DNA from: Sphingosinicella xenopeptidilytica
GTDB taxonomy: Bacteria > Pseudomonadota > Alphaproteobacteria > Sphingomonadales > Sphingomonadaceae
DNA length: 64,000 nucleotides
Assembly (NCBI RefSeq): GCF_042676985.1
Contig: NZ_JBHTIK010000011.1
Location: 124,001 to 188,000, forward strand
Reading direction: 5' to 3'
Under the pieces are notes generated by a model. The model searched no databases. It saw only the letters and a list, made by a program, of their open reading frames with translations, and was not told the origin of the DNA. The position numbers were made by a program, and so were the translations under genes. Positions 43,293 to 50,893 of this stretch are shown piece by piece. The stretch's first letter is position 1. Each line of letters starts with the position of its first letter.

Positions 43293-43601
43293 TCACCGAC
43301 CGCGATACAGCTCGCACGCGATGCCGTCGCCGTCCCTGTCGAGATGCGGCCCGTACCCCGGCTCGCCGATGCGGATCGGCGCGGCGCCCGCGGCGCGCGC
43401 CTCGCTGCAGTTCCGGTAGGCCCCGCCCGACGCACCAAACAACCGGGACGGCGTTTCGGACCGTGGCGATGCGGATGCACGGTGACAATGATAGTCGCCG
43501 GTCTTTCGGTTGTTATGGCAGCCTTCAGCATTGAGGCCGCCCGGATGCGACAACGCCGGCATCGCGGCAAATGCCACGCACAAGATCGTCAGATACCGCA
43601 T
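43293..43601 (-). CDS. Secreted excalibur-type calcium-binding protein
   Basis: 102 residues. A signal peptide (LTILCVAFAAMPALSHP) precedes a His-rich segment (GCHNNRKTGDYHCH) and a C-terminal excalibur domain, FGASGGAYRNCSEARAAGAAPIRIGEPGYGPHLDRDGDGIACE, with the DRDGDGIACE calcium loop. Thermonuclease proteins often carry such domains; here it stands alone. Periplasmic or secreted. Confidence 0.85.
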   Translation of the reverse strand: MRYLTILCVAFAAMPALSHPGGLNAEGCHNNRKTGDYHCHRASASPRSETPSRLFGASGGAYRNCSEARAAGAAPIRIGEPGYGPHLDRDGDGIACELYRGR

Positions 43602-43801
43602 GTCCGCTCCAAAGCCAGAATTGCGCTTAATATGGCAGCGTCTTTACCAATTTGACGTTTCCTTGCGGTGTTGAACATGACTTGCGTGTTGGAAGACTGA
43701 AATGGACTTGATCGAATGAATGCCCACGTGCAGTCCGGAATTTATACTGAATTCAATCCTCACGTCCCGTGGGGCCGAAGGGATGGAATGGGAGTCTGCG
43801 G

Positions 43802-44005
43802 ATGGTGCCGCCGCCGCTGAGCGACTGGGAGCTCTGGGCCGTTGCGCGGCGGTTCATGGAGGAGCACGGCGACATGGCGGCCGGCTATGCAAGCCTGAAG
43901 GCGGCCGAGCTTGATGCGCGGGGCGACGCACGCGGGCGGGATGTGTTCCTGGAGGTCGCTGCCCGGATCAATCGAATGGGTTCAGCCGAAGGGACGCGGC
44001 ACTAG
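43802..44005 (+). CDS. DUF6961-like small protein
   Basis: 67 residues. LSDWELWAVARRFMEEHGDMAAGYASLKAAELDARGDARGRDVFLEVAARINRM is an all-helical pattern that resembles the sphingomonad family DUF6961. GGGAG lies 7 bases before the ATG. The stop is 3 bases from the stop of the convergent gene at 44009. Confidence 0.65.
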   Translation: MVPPPLSDWELWAVARRFMEEHGDMAAGYASLKAAELDARGDARGRDVFLEVAARINRMGSAEGTRH

Positions 44006-44008
44006 CGC

Positions 44009-44254
44009 CTAGTAGCCGGCATCCTCGATGCTCGCCGCGCGCGCGCGGATCGCGGCATCCGTGAACGTCCTGTGTGAGGGCGGCGCGAAGCCAAGCGTGC
44101 GCGCGGCGAGCCAGAGCTCCAGTCGCCGTTCTTCCTGCACTTCATTTGCAATTGCGGAAAGTAGCGAGGCAACACCACGATCGTATTCGGCAGTCGAAAG
44201 GCTCGCGACGTCCAATCGGCCAAAGTGCTCGGCAATGATGGTATCTGCAACCAT
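44009..44254 (-). CDS. Hypothetical helical protein
   Basis: 81 residues, VADTIIAEHFGRLDVASLSTAEYDRGVASLLSAIANEVQEERRLELWLAARTLGFAPPSH and so on. Helical, acidic, no family recognised. The start at 44254 is preferred to 44275. Promoter in the 57-base gap to radC, which is AT-rich. Confidence 0.65.
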   Translation of the reverse strand: MVADTIIAEHFGRLDVASLSTAEYDRGVASLLSAIANEVQEERRLELWLAARTLGFAPPSHRTFTDAAIRARAASIEDAGY

Positions 44255-44311
44255 CGGGCCTCCGCGAGACTTCAATCTCTTATTTTACGCTCCGAGTATA
44301 TGAACAGCAAG

Positions 44312-44974
44312 TTAAAGCAGGCCGAGCGTCTTAAAGCTTTTTATTCCGCTCTCGCTGACGACAACATGATCGTGAAGTTGAAGTCCAAGCACGCGCGCCG
44401 CATCGCGAACGTGGTTGGTGAGCTGGATATCGTCGCGACTGGGGGTCGGATCGCCGGAGGGGTGGTTGTGGATGAGAATGAGTGCGGTCGCGCCGACGTC
44501 GAGTGCGCGGTGTATCACCTCGCGAACGTAAACAGGCGCCTGGTTGACCGTACCGACGCCCATCTCCTCGTCCGTAATGAGCGCGTTCCGGGAATTCAGG
44601 AACAGCACCCGGAAATGCTCGCGCCGGCTGTGCCCGAGGCTCACATGGAGATAGTCATAAAGCGCCTGCCATCCTGCGAGCACGTTGCCGTGCGTCAGTT
44701 CCCGGAAAAGCGCGCGTTCGAGGCTCTGCGCAACGGTTGCAAGGATGTCGAGGCCTTTGGGAGGGACGCCGAGCTTGATCAGGAGCGAAGGCGCGCTCGT
44801 CAGCACGCGCGGATAGCTCCCGCGTTCCGCGATCAGCGTTTCGGCGAGCCGGGTCGCCCTGGCGTCCGGCAGGACGAAGCCGAGCAAATGCGCGAGCAGC
44901 GCCCGGTCCGCGTCCGGGGCGCGGTCGCGGGGACATGCACAGGGTACGTCCCTGACATCCGATAAACTTCTCAC
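44312..44974 (-). CDS. radC: RadC/JAB-domain protein
   Basis: 220 residues. An N-terminal helix-hairpin-helix-like part (residues 20-95) is followed by the metalloprotease-like JAB domain with EEMGVGTVNQAPVYVREVIHRAL and the JAMM residues in LILIHNHPSGDPTPSRDDIQLT. Despite the name, its role in repair is unproven; such genes are common on ICEs and phages. It has a 420-base non-coding region upstream. Confidence 0.92.
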   Translation of the reverse strand: MRSLSDVRDVPCACPRDRAPDADRALLAHLLGFVLPDARATRLAETLIAERGSYPRVLTSAPSLLIKLGVPPKGLDILATVAQSLERALFRELTHGNVLAGWQALYDYLHVSLGHSRREHFRVLFLNSRNALITDEEMGVGTVNQAPVYVREVIHRALDVGATALILIHNHPSGDPTPSRDDIQLTNHVRDAARVLGLQLHDHVVVSESGIKSFKTLGLL

Positions 44975-45393
44975 GGCACGTCTCCCAGAATATCCAGGAC
45001 GCGGCCGCGCAATTGTCGCCCCTCAATACGACTGGATGGGTCCAGTTCGTCCTCGGACCCTTTCCGGCCCGGTTTCGTCAATGCGCGGTTTCTTAAGTTC
45101 CCCGACTGTCAAACCGATGAGAATTATATTTTGTAACGAAAACCCTCGGACCCTTCGCTTCCCAACGCGGTCCAGGTCCTGATCACCAGCATGTTGCGCT
45201 CCTCCATAACTTTTCTTGATTTAGCGTTCAGGAGAAGGCGAGATCATAACTCAACCGTATCGATTCGCCAGATGTGAATATAGGTGCGCTGAAGATATGC
45301 GGCTTTCGATCGGAAAATCTTGATTGTACCGCTGCCGCGATGTCTCTTTGCTTGCTTTGACAGCGGATGTTCTGCGCGATCGCGGCCTTTCTC
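44975..45393. other. AT-rich non-coding region upstream of radC
   Basis: About 420 bases with lower G+C than its surroundings at 45110-45340. It contains two copies of CTCGGACCCTT (near 45052 and 45147), an imperfect stem GGGTCC/GGACCC near 45040-45060, and a tiny open frame with a perfect ribosome site at 45124-45192. A leader or small RNA is possible. Confidence 0.5.
45124..45192 (-). CDS. Possible 22-residue leader peptide or microprotein
   Basis: Reads MLVIRTWTALGSEGSEGFRY then KI and stop. GGAGGAG lies 6 bases before the ATG, the best ribosome site in this stretch. It stands alone in an AT-rich gap about 150 bases upstream of radC on the same strand. No family is recognised. It could be a leader peptide, a small secreted peptide or chance. 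Confidence 0.35.
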   Translation of the reverse strand: MLVIRTWTALGSEGSEGFRYKI

Positions 45394-45588
45394 TCAGCAC
45401 GGGGTCATGTCTTCCACGGAGAGCCTGTCGAATCCGATGCGCCGTGCGGCGATCCGCACCCGGCGCCCCACGAGCGCCTCGGCGCGGCGCGGCGCGTCAA
45501 GCTGCCAGGTGCCGCCGTCATCGCGCCTGAGCACGAGTCCGGTTTCGCTGCGCAGGAGCAGGCCGGTTTCGGTGACGCGTCGTGCCAT
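45394..45588 (-). CDS. DUF5818-like small protein
   Basis: 64 residues. ARRVTETGLLLRSETGLVLRRDDGGTWQLDAPRRAEALVGRRVRIAARRIGFDRLSVEDM resembles the protein at 28024-28236. The ATG overlaps the last base of the thermonuclease stop (TGATG), so the two are co-translated; an ATG at 45633 would overlap more. The function is unknown. Confidence 0.65.
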   Translation of the reverse strand: MARRVTETGLLLRSETGLVLRRDDGGTWQLDAPRRAEALVGRRVRIAARRIGFDRLSVEDMTPC

Positions 45589-46037
45589 CAGCGTGCGCAG
45601 CGCCGATAGGCGCCTTTTGAAAACCGCGTCCATTCGCGCGCTGCGCCGAGCGCAATCAGACGGCAGCCGAGATCGCTCTTGTCGGGAAGGCTGCACCGGG
45701 CGGCGGTGCGGTTGCCGCCCGCGCCGCCGTGGGAGCGGCAGGCGATGGGGCTGGCCTCCACAAGGCGGAGATGGCCGGTCGACGTGGCCCCGCTCGCGGC
45801 GGGCTGGAGGAGTTTGATCAGGACGTCCCTCGCCGCGATAGGCGGCATGTCCGGGCACGGGTGACCGTGGCGGCAGGTGCCGTCCATTTCGCGCGCGGCG
45901 ATCCCGTGGAGCCGAATGCGCGGGCCCTCGGCGCACCAGATCGGGCCGTCGGCGTCCCAGACCTGCACCGGCGTGCACGCGAAGATCTCGGCCTCCGGCA
46001 CGACGAACACGGCAGCAGCGAGGATCATGAACAGCAT
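45588..46037 (-). CDS. Thermonuclease (SNase)-like secreted protein
   Basis: 149 residues. Signal-like N-terminus (LFMILAAAVFVVPEAEIFA), then CTPVQVWDADGPIWCAEGPRIRLHGIAAREMDGTC and ACRSHGGAGGNRTAARCSLPDKSDLGCRLIALGAA. The SNase calcium-binding Asp and the RLxGI core are present, but the usual DGDT is changed to DADG, so activity is uncertain. It is coupled to the DUF5818-like gene. A broken relative lies at 49963-50100. Confidence 0.78.
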   Translation of the reverse strand: MLFMILAAAVFVVPEAEIFACTPVQVWDADGPIWCAEGPRIRLHGIAAREMDGTCRHGHPCPDMPPIAARDVLIKLLQPAASGATSTGHLRLVEASPIACRSHGGAGGNRTAARCSLPDKSDLGCRLIALGAAREWTRFSKGAYRRCAR

Positions 46038-46196
46038 TCAGGCGCGTTTTCTCATGGTCACAGACGGCAAAGTCTGTTGCATGAGGCAGGGCTTGTTGTC
46101 ACGGCGCCGCGTGACAGGATGGATGTCGACAGACGTTCCGTCGCCGCTGCGGCCAAGGCGCCCGGCGATCACGCGAAGGGCAGGCAAGCACAAAGG

Positions 46197-46227
46197 CGGG
46201 GGCGGCGGCATATGGCTGCCGCCCCCG
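46197..46227 (-). terminator. Stem-loop after the beta-barrel gene
   Basis: The arms 46197-46209 and 46215-46227 pair over 13 bases with one G-T pair, around a 5-base loop, 14 bases downstream of the stop at 46241. A short T-run (CCTTTG) follows on the - strand, so it likely terminates the gene. Confidence 0.65.
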
Positions 46228-46240
46228 GTTTGCGCGCGTG

Positions 46241-46756
46241 TCAGAAGCGGAACAGGACGCCGACGACACCCTGATTGTTGATGACGTCGTCCTCGAAGTT
46301 CACGTGATTGAACTCGGCGCGGAGCGAGGCCTTGTCGCTGATCGCAGTCTCGACGCCGCCGCCGAAGCGGACGCCGTCGCCCCACGCGCTGATGCCGCCG
46401 CCGCTGATCTTGTTGCGCTGATAACCGATGCGGCCATAGAGGCCCGTCGCGTCATTGATCTTGAAGCCAGCGCGGGCGCTCGCGCCCCAGCCCCATTTGG
46501 CTTCAAGCCCGCCAGCATCGGCGGTGTTGAGGTCGATATTGCCTTCAACGCCGACGAACGCGCCGCCGAGCGGCATGTCATAGCCGACGAAGCCGGTGAG
46601 GCCGGCGCCGCTTGCACCCAAGCCCTCGAGGCTGCCGGAACCGTTCACGTTGTCGAGGGTCGCGCCGAGACCGGCATAAGCGCCATTGAACACGTCGGCA
46701 GACGCAGGCGACACGACAGCGAGCGCCGCGAGCGACGCCAGAACGAATGTCTTCAT
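46241..46756 (-). CDS. Outer-membrane beta-barrel protein
   Basis: 171 residues. A signal peptide ends at SPASADVFNGAYAG. Alternating strands follow (GLTGFVGYDMPLGGAFVGVEGNIDL, ATGLYGRIGYQRNKI, VRFGGGVETAISDKASLRAEFNHVNFED) and the chain ends in Phe (GVLFRF), as BAM substrates do. It is the OmpX/OmpA-like small porin type. AAAGGTAAG precedes the ATG at 46756. Its ligand is unknown. Confidence 0.88.
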   Translation of the reverse strand: MKTFVLASLAALAVVSPASADVFNGAYAGLGATLDNVNGSGSLEGLGASGAGLTGFVGYDMPLGGAFVGVEGNIDLNTADAGGLEAKWGWGASARAGFKINDATGLYGRIGYQRNKISGGGISAWGDGVRFGGGVETAISDKASLRAEFNHVNFEDDVINNQGVVGVLFRF

Positions 46757-47168
46757 TTTTATGCTTACCTTTATTTGAATGAATAAACAGCGCCGCTGCG
46801 CGAGACCTTGTTTCTTATCCAGCGGCGGCGCGGAAATAGGCTCGGGTTTGCGGTGCGGCAAGACGACAAAGATATTGATCTTAATCGGTAAACTTCGATG
46901 TTGCCGAATTGTGACACGCCCGGCGGCTGTATTCCGATTGGACAAGCGTGTAAGTAATGTGCCTGAGACCTCGCGGAAAGGCGGGTCCGTACGAAGTCAA
47001 GTCCTAACGTATGGCTATATTATACAAATGTATCATCTCGCAAATCGGATCAGCGTCAAAATCGTCAAGAAAAAACTGTGCCGACCGCGAAAAAAATACT
47101 TGCCCGTCATTCAGGGAAAATTGCGAAGGGCATACTTGAATCGCGCGGCGACAGCCTCGGGAATCGTT
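46757..47168. other. AT-rich non-coding region
   Basis: About 410 bases holding the promoter of the beta-barrel gene. It is AT-rich around 46980-47110 and contains poly-A/T stretches. No gene is supported on either strand. Confidence 0.5.
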
Positions 47169-48233
47169 TCAGAAAAGAGGCAGGGGGGTGTCCGGATCGG
47201 CCGCCGCGAAATTCGAAACCGTAACACCCACGAGCCTTATCCCCTTGCGTGTCGGCAGCACGCTCCGAATGAGCGCAAGGCTGAGTTCGTGAAGCCGTTC
47301 CCGGCTGGTCACGGGACCCGAATCGCTGCGGCTGCGCGTCACCTGCGTGAAATCCTGATACTTCACCTTGACGGTCACCGTGCGTCCGAACGCCTGCGTT
47401 TTTTCGCACCACGCCCAGACGTCGTCGGCCTGCCCGAGCACACCGGTTTCGATGTCCGCGTTTTCGGTGAGATCGCGGTTGAACGTTGTTTCGCTGCCTG
47501 CCGATTTGCGCACCCGATCGGGATCGACGGGCCGGTTGTCCTCGCCGCGTGCGATCGCATGATACCAGTCGGCCGAACTTCCGAAATGCTGCCGGAGGAA
47601 CGCGAGGGACTTTTCGCGAAGATCGCGCCCGCTCTCGATGCCGAGCCGCTTCATTTTCGCGGCCGTGACGGGACCCACGCCGTGAAAGCGCGCGACGGGG
47701 AGTGTCTCGACCCACGCTGCGCCCATGTCGGGCGTGACGGCGAACTGGCCGTTCGGCTTGCGCTGATCGGAGGCGAGCTTGGCGAGAAACTTGTTGTAGG
47801 AGACGCCCGCCGACGCGGTGAGCCCGGTTTCAGCAAGAATGCGCGCGCGGATGTCCTTCGCGGTGTCCCACGCGGTCGGGAGACCGCGGCGGTTGGCGGT
47901 CACGTCGAGATAGGCCTCGTCGAGCGAGAGCGGCTGGATGAGATCGGTGTAGTCGGCGAAGATTGCGTGAATTTGCTTCGAAACGGCGCGGTAAACATCG
48001 AAGCGCGGCGGCACGAAGATAAGTTCGGGGCATCGTCGGAGCGCCGATACCGACGGCATTGCCGAACGCACACCAAACACGCGTGCCTCGTAGCTTGCCG
48101 CTGCGACGACGCCGCGCGCGGCGCCGTGGCCCACGGCAACGGGCTTGCCACGAAGCGATGGATCGTCGCGCTGCTCGACCGACGCGAAGAAGGCGTCCAT
48201 ATCGATATGGATGATCTTGCGAACCGGGCTCAT
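47169..48233 (-). CDS. dinB: DNA polymerase IV (Y-family)
   Basis: 354 residues. Translesion polymerase. The active site is IIHIDMDAFFASVEQRDDP at the N-terminus and PLSLDEAYLDVT near residue 100. The little-finger domain follows. The C-terminus ends in DTPLPLF, a beta-clamp binding motif. It is an accessory copy within the DNA-damage gene group of the element; no LexA box was found in its immediate upstream region, which is interrupted by an IS remnant. Confidence 0.95.
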   Translation of the reverse strand: MSPVRKIIHIDMDAFFASVEQRDDPSLRGKPVAVGHGAARGVVAAASYEARVFGVRSAMPSVSALRRCPELIFVPPRFDVYRAVSKQIHAIFADYTDLIQPLSLDEAYLDVTANRRGLPTAWDTAKDIRARILAETGLTASAGVSYNKFLAKLASDQRKPNGQFAVTPDMGAAWVETLPVARFHGVGPVTAAKMKRLGIESGRDLREKSLAFLRQHFGSSADWYHAIARGEDNRPVDPDRVRKSAGSETTFNRDLTENADIETGVLGQADDVWAWCEKTQAFGRTVTVKVKYQDFTQVTRSRSDSGPVTSRERLHELSLALIRSVLPTRKGIRLVGVTVSNFAAADPDTPLPLF

Positions 48234-48272
48234 GCAGGTGTGTTCTAGAGCGTGATGATCTTAGGCTGAAGC

Positions 48273-48455
48273 CTATCCATTGTTTCTGACGTCGTTGGCG
48301 TATTCGCTGGGAGAGACGGCATCGCGCAGGGTTCGGATGCGTTTCCAGTTGGGTTCGACGGATTGTTCGTTCGCCATTCGCAGGCGAGTCTTGAGCTTGG
48401 CGAAGACCTGCTCGATCGGGTTGAGGTTGGGTCTGTAGGGCGGGAGGGAAGTGTA
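48273..48455 (-). pseudogene. IS630-type transposase 3' fragment
   Basis: The segment YTSLPPYRPNLNPIEQVFAKLKTRLRMAN, then WKRIRTLRDAVSPSEYAN, is the C-terminal end of an IS630 DDE transposase (the PxLNPIEQ core with the final Glu). The rest of the gene is missing. A 6-bp inverted repeat TAGGCT-GA-AGCCTA at 48262-48275 covers the stop codon and may be a remnant terminal end or terminator. Confidence 0.85.
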
Positions 48456-48569
48456 CGCTCGCGATGGGTGCAGAGATTGGGAGCGCGAAAGCTGAAGCTG
48501 TAATTCTGGGTTACGAAAGGCAGAGATCAAACAGATCGGTTTGATCCCTGAAGGACCGCCCTGTTGGCT

Positions 48570-49124
48570 TTAGCTGAACGCCGCGACCAGCGCGTCGACA
48601 TCGGACATGGGCAAGTACAGGCGGAGGTCATTCGACGGAAGCGGGACGAAGCCATAGGAGACATAGAGCCTCTTGCGCTGCTCGACGCGCGCGGGGTTGC
48701 CGCAGTCGAGCACGTCTAGCAGGACGACGCGAATTCCGATCTCAGCGGCGGCGCCGGCGATACGGCGGAGGCAGTCGACAAGCAGGTCGCCGCCAAAACC
48801 CCGGCCCTGATATTTGCTGTCGACGCCGATCATCGAGATATAGGCCGCAGGGATGATCCCGTGGCCGGGCCGGTCACGTTTGAACGGGTCAGGCAACTCG
48901 GCATAGTGAACCGCGTGGGCGTTGGTCGCGTAAAATCCGATCAGGCCGCCGTCCGGGCCGGTGAGCACATAGACTCTGGTATTGCCGGCTTTCGCGAGCT
49001 TGTTCGCGGTCCGTTTGAAATAATTGTCGACCTGGTCGATGCCGCACGAAAAGGCCGCTCGATCATGCCGTGATGGATCGAGCGGCTCCATGGTGCATTT
49101 TGCATCCGCCTTTTCGCCGCTCAC
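48570..49124 (-). CDS. GNAT-family toxin of a DUF1778-GNAT pair
   Basis: 184 residues from the GTG at 49124, which overlaps the antitoxin stop (GTGA); an ATG at 49091 gives 173 residues. Acetyltransferase motifs are IPAAYISMIGVDSKYQGRGFGGDLLVDCLRR (acetyl-CoA loop QGRGFGG) and RKRLYVSYGFVPL. Toxins of this class (TacT/AtaT) block translation by acetylating aminoacyl-tRNA. The gene order antitoxin-toxin is standard. Confidence 0.9.
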   Translation of the reverse strand: MSGEKADAKCTMEPLDPSRHDRAAFSCGIDQVDNYFKRTANKLAKAGNTRVYVLTGPDGGLIGFYATNAHAVHYAELPDPFKRDRPGHGIIPAAYISMIGVDSKYQGRGFGGDLLVDCLRRIAGAAAEIGIRVVLLDVLDCGNPARVEQRKRLYVSYGFVPLPSNDLRLYLPMSDVDALVAAFS

Positions 49125-49426
49125 CGGCTTTCGATCGTCTCGCTGTGACGTGCGAATGCAGCGCGCAGCCTGTCGGAGGGCGCTGCCGGACGGTCGAGCG
49201 CGGCAAGGAAAGCCGCATGATCGACGGGCTCGAGCGTCGTGTGCTCGTGCGCGGAAATCGTTTCCATGGCAGCCTTGTAGGCAGCGTTCATCGTGAAGAC
49301 GGAATCGTCCACGCCCGCGAGCGCCGCGGCTCTCTGGATGGTTTCCTTGATGCGCGGCTTGGTCCGAAACGACATGCGTTCCGTACTCCGCTCGTCGATC
49401 GCGCCGGTGATGTCGTGGCCCAGCAT
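49121..49426 (-). CDS. DUF1778-family antitoxin
   Basis: 101 residues. MSFRTKPRIKETIQRAAALAGVDDSVFTMNAAYKAAMETISAHE is the DUF1778 ribbon-helix-helix DNA-binding part, and the C-terminal half (AAFLAALDRPAAPSDRLRAAFARHSE) is the toxin-binding arm. AAAGGAAA precedes the ATG. It likely represses its own promoter through the palindromes at 49448-49500. Confidence 0.9.
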   Translation of the reverse strand: MLGHDITGAIDERSTERMSFRTKPRIKETIQRAAALAGVDDSVFTMNAAYKAAMETISAHEHTTLEPVDHAAFLAALDRPAAPSDRLRAAFARHSETIESR

Positions 49427-49447
49427 GGTAGTTTCCTTTCATCCGTC

Positions 49448-49500
49448 ATGTACGCCGTATCGGCGTACATTTCAAGATATGTACGCCGTAACGGCGTACA
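49448..49500 (-). promoter_or_regulatory. Paired palindromic operators of the DUF1778-GNAT pair
   Basis: Two nearly identical palindromes occur. One at 49448-49470 has 10-bp arms ATGTACGCCG and CGGCGTACAT with a TAT centre. The other at 49480-49500 has arms TGTACGCCGT and ACGGCGTACA around a single base. Their centres are about 31 bases apart, roughly three helical turns, just upstream of the antitoxin ATG at 49426. They are the likely autoregulation sites. Confidence 0.85.
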
Positions 49501-49665
49501 CGGAGCAGCGGTAGCATGGTGTCCTGCCTCTCTCCGCGAGAAGGACGTCTTGAGCGGGCGCGCGAGCAGGCTGCGTGATTTTCTGGATCGCATATCTCAA
49601 GCTATCGCTTTGTTGACGCAGCTTTTCTGAGCAAAAAACCGGTGCCCATGTTTGCGTGCGAGGCT

Positions 49666-49854
49666 CTAGATCGGCAAGCGGAGCTGGTTGCGATCGACCT
49701 CCGTCACGCCTTCAAGCCGCCGGACAACGCTTTCCGCGAGCGCGCGTGCGGCGGCATGCCGTGCGGTTTCGCTATGCGTTGCAAGCCCGATGCGGGCGCC
49801 GAGCGGGGCGGTCAGGAGCAGGGTTGCAAGTTCGCCGGGATCGATTCGAGACAT
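49666..49854 (-). CDS. DUF6771-like small protein with its own LexA-type box
   Basis: 62 residues. SRIDPGELATLLLTAPLGARIGLATHSETARHAAARALAESVVRRL resembles the sphingomonad family DUF6771. The ATG at 49854 lies 10 bases downstream of a GTTC-N7-GTTC box, so the gene is probably induced by DNA damage. The function is unknown. Confidence 0.65.
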   Translation of the reverse strand: MSRIDPGELATLLLTAPLGARIGLATHSETARHAAARALAESVVRRLEGVTEVDRNQLRLPI

Positions 49855-49864
49855 GGGCCAAAGA

Positions 49865-49879
49865 GAACATACAAGGAAC
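49865..49879 (-). promoter_or_regulatory. LexA-type SOS box GTTC-N7-GTTC
   Basis: On the - strand GTTCCTTGTATGTTC fits the alphaproteobacterial LexA direct repeat exactly and ends 10 bases before the ATG at 49854. It has the same form as the box at 42220-42234. Binding by LexA is inferred. Confidence 0.75.
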
Positions 49880-49962
49880 ATTCTTGCAACGGTCTCTTCC
49901 TGTCGGCAGCCGGCGGCGTAGGAGGGGCGTCAAGCCCCGCCGACGTTTTCCAAGGATAAACC

Positions 49963-50100
49963 GTGGTTGTCGCTGCGCTGATCCTGTCCTGTTTCGCCCA
50001 GCCGGTCCACGACGGGGACAGTTTGCGGTGCTAGGGCGCGCGGGTGCGGCTGGTCAGCATGGACGCTCCAGGGCGGACGCTGTCGAGGGCGCGGCGGTCA
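49963..50100 (+). pseudogene. Thermonuclease-like gene remnant
   Basis: From the GTG at 49963 the frame reads VVVAALILSCFAQPVHDGDS LRC, then an in-frame TAG at 50032-50034, then GARVRLVSMDAPG before similarity stops near 50075. The signal-like start, the DGDSLRC and the RVRLVSMDAP pattern match the N-terminus of secreted SNase proteins. The stop and the early loss of similarity mark a broken gene that abuts the higA end. Confidence 0.7.
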
Positions 50101-50400
50101 CGCGGCCCGGGCGAACTTCTTGACCTTGATGTCGTGCTCGTGCGCGCGGGCCTGGGCCAGTTCATAGGTGGTCTGCATGCGCAGCAGCGTGTCCGCCTTC
50201 ACGCCGAACGCCTTCTCGAACCGGATCGCCATGTCGGCGGACAGGCTGGCACTGCCGTTCAGCAGGTTGCTCAGCGCCTGCCGGGACACCCCGAAATGCT
50301 CTGCCAGCGCTGTCACGCTCACGCCTGCGGGCGCGACGATTTCGGTCTTCAGCCAGTCCCCGACATGGACCGCGAGAGACGGGTGCATCCTAAGCGCCAT
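50098..50400 (-). CDS. higA: HigA-family antitoxin
   Basis: 100 residues. HPSLAVHVGDWLKTEIVAPAGVSVTALAEHFGVSRQALSNLLNG is the HigA/VapI helix-turn-helix with the leading HPG-like segment. It overlaps the higB end by 11 bases in the usual toxin-first order. It likely binds the palindrome at 50713-50725. Confidence 0.93.
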   Translation of the reverse strand: MALRMHPSLAVHVGDWLKTEIVAPAGVSVTALAEHFGVSRQALSNLLNGSASLSADMAIRFEKAFGVKADTLLRMQTTYELAQARAHEHDIKVKKFARAA

Positions 50401-50680
50401 GATAATCCTCCAAATCCATATCGATCAGCGCGCCCTCGTCATTGATGCGGAACGTCAGGCGCCAGTTTCGTGTTACCGTCATCGACCAGCTTCCCTTGCG
50501 GTCGCCTGTCAGCTCATGCAGCCCGAAGTTCGGCGGTATGGCCAGCTCCTCAAGGTCTTCGGCGGCGTCTATGTACGCGAGCATCTTGCGGAGTCTGCCG
50601 GTGTCGCCGACGAGGCCCTTGGGATTGCCGGCTTCGAAGAACCGCCGCAGGCCCTTGTGGCTTATGCTCACGATCTCCAT
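50390..50680 (-). CDS. higB: HigB-family toxin
   Basis: 96 residues, RelE-like mRNA interferase. EIVSISHKGLRRFFEAGNPKGL, then LHELTGDRKGSWSMTVTRNWRLTFRIND, is the standard HigB pattern with the Arg and Trp of the catalytic face. The ATG at 50680 has no strong ribosome site but fits the family N-terminus. HigB and HigA form one operon. Confidence 0.93.
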   Translation of the reverse strand: MEIVSISHKGLRRFFEAGNPKGLVGDTGRLRKMLAYIDAAEDLEELAIPPNFGLHELTGDRKGSWSMTVTRNWRLTFRINDEGALIDMDLEDYHGA

Positions 50681-50712
50681 GGTGCGACTCTGATGCAGGG
50701 CTTGTCGTTTGT

Positions 50713-50725
50713 CAAGTGTCACTTG
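50713..50725 (-). promoter_or_regulatory. Palindromic operator upstream of higBA
   Basis: CAAGTG-A-CACTTG, a perfect 13-base palindrome centred 39 bases upstream of the higB ATG, overlaps a TTGACA -35-like hexamer at 50710-50715. It is a plausible HigA binding site; further CGACAAG repeats flank it. Confidence 0.6.
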
Positions 50726-50893
50726 TCGCTTGACGGAGGCGGTCGCTGCAGTGTCGGACGACGGCGCGCCCCAACCGAACGAACCGGACCGAACCGACCC
50801 TCGACGGGGACGTCGCCGATGCCATCCGCGCAGGAAGCGGCGGGCAAGGCGCGCTTGCGGGCGCGGGGGGGGCACCCCGCGCCCGCATGCGTT

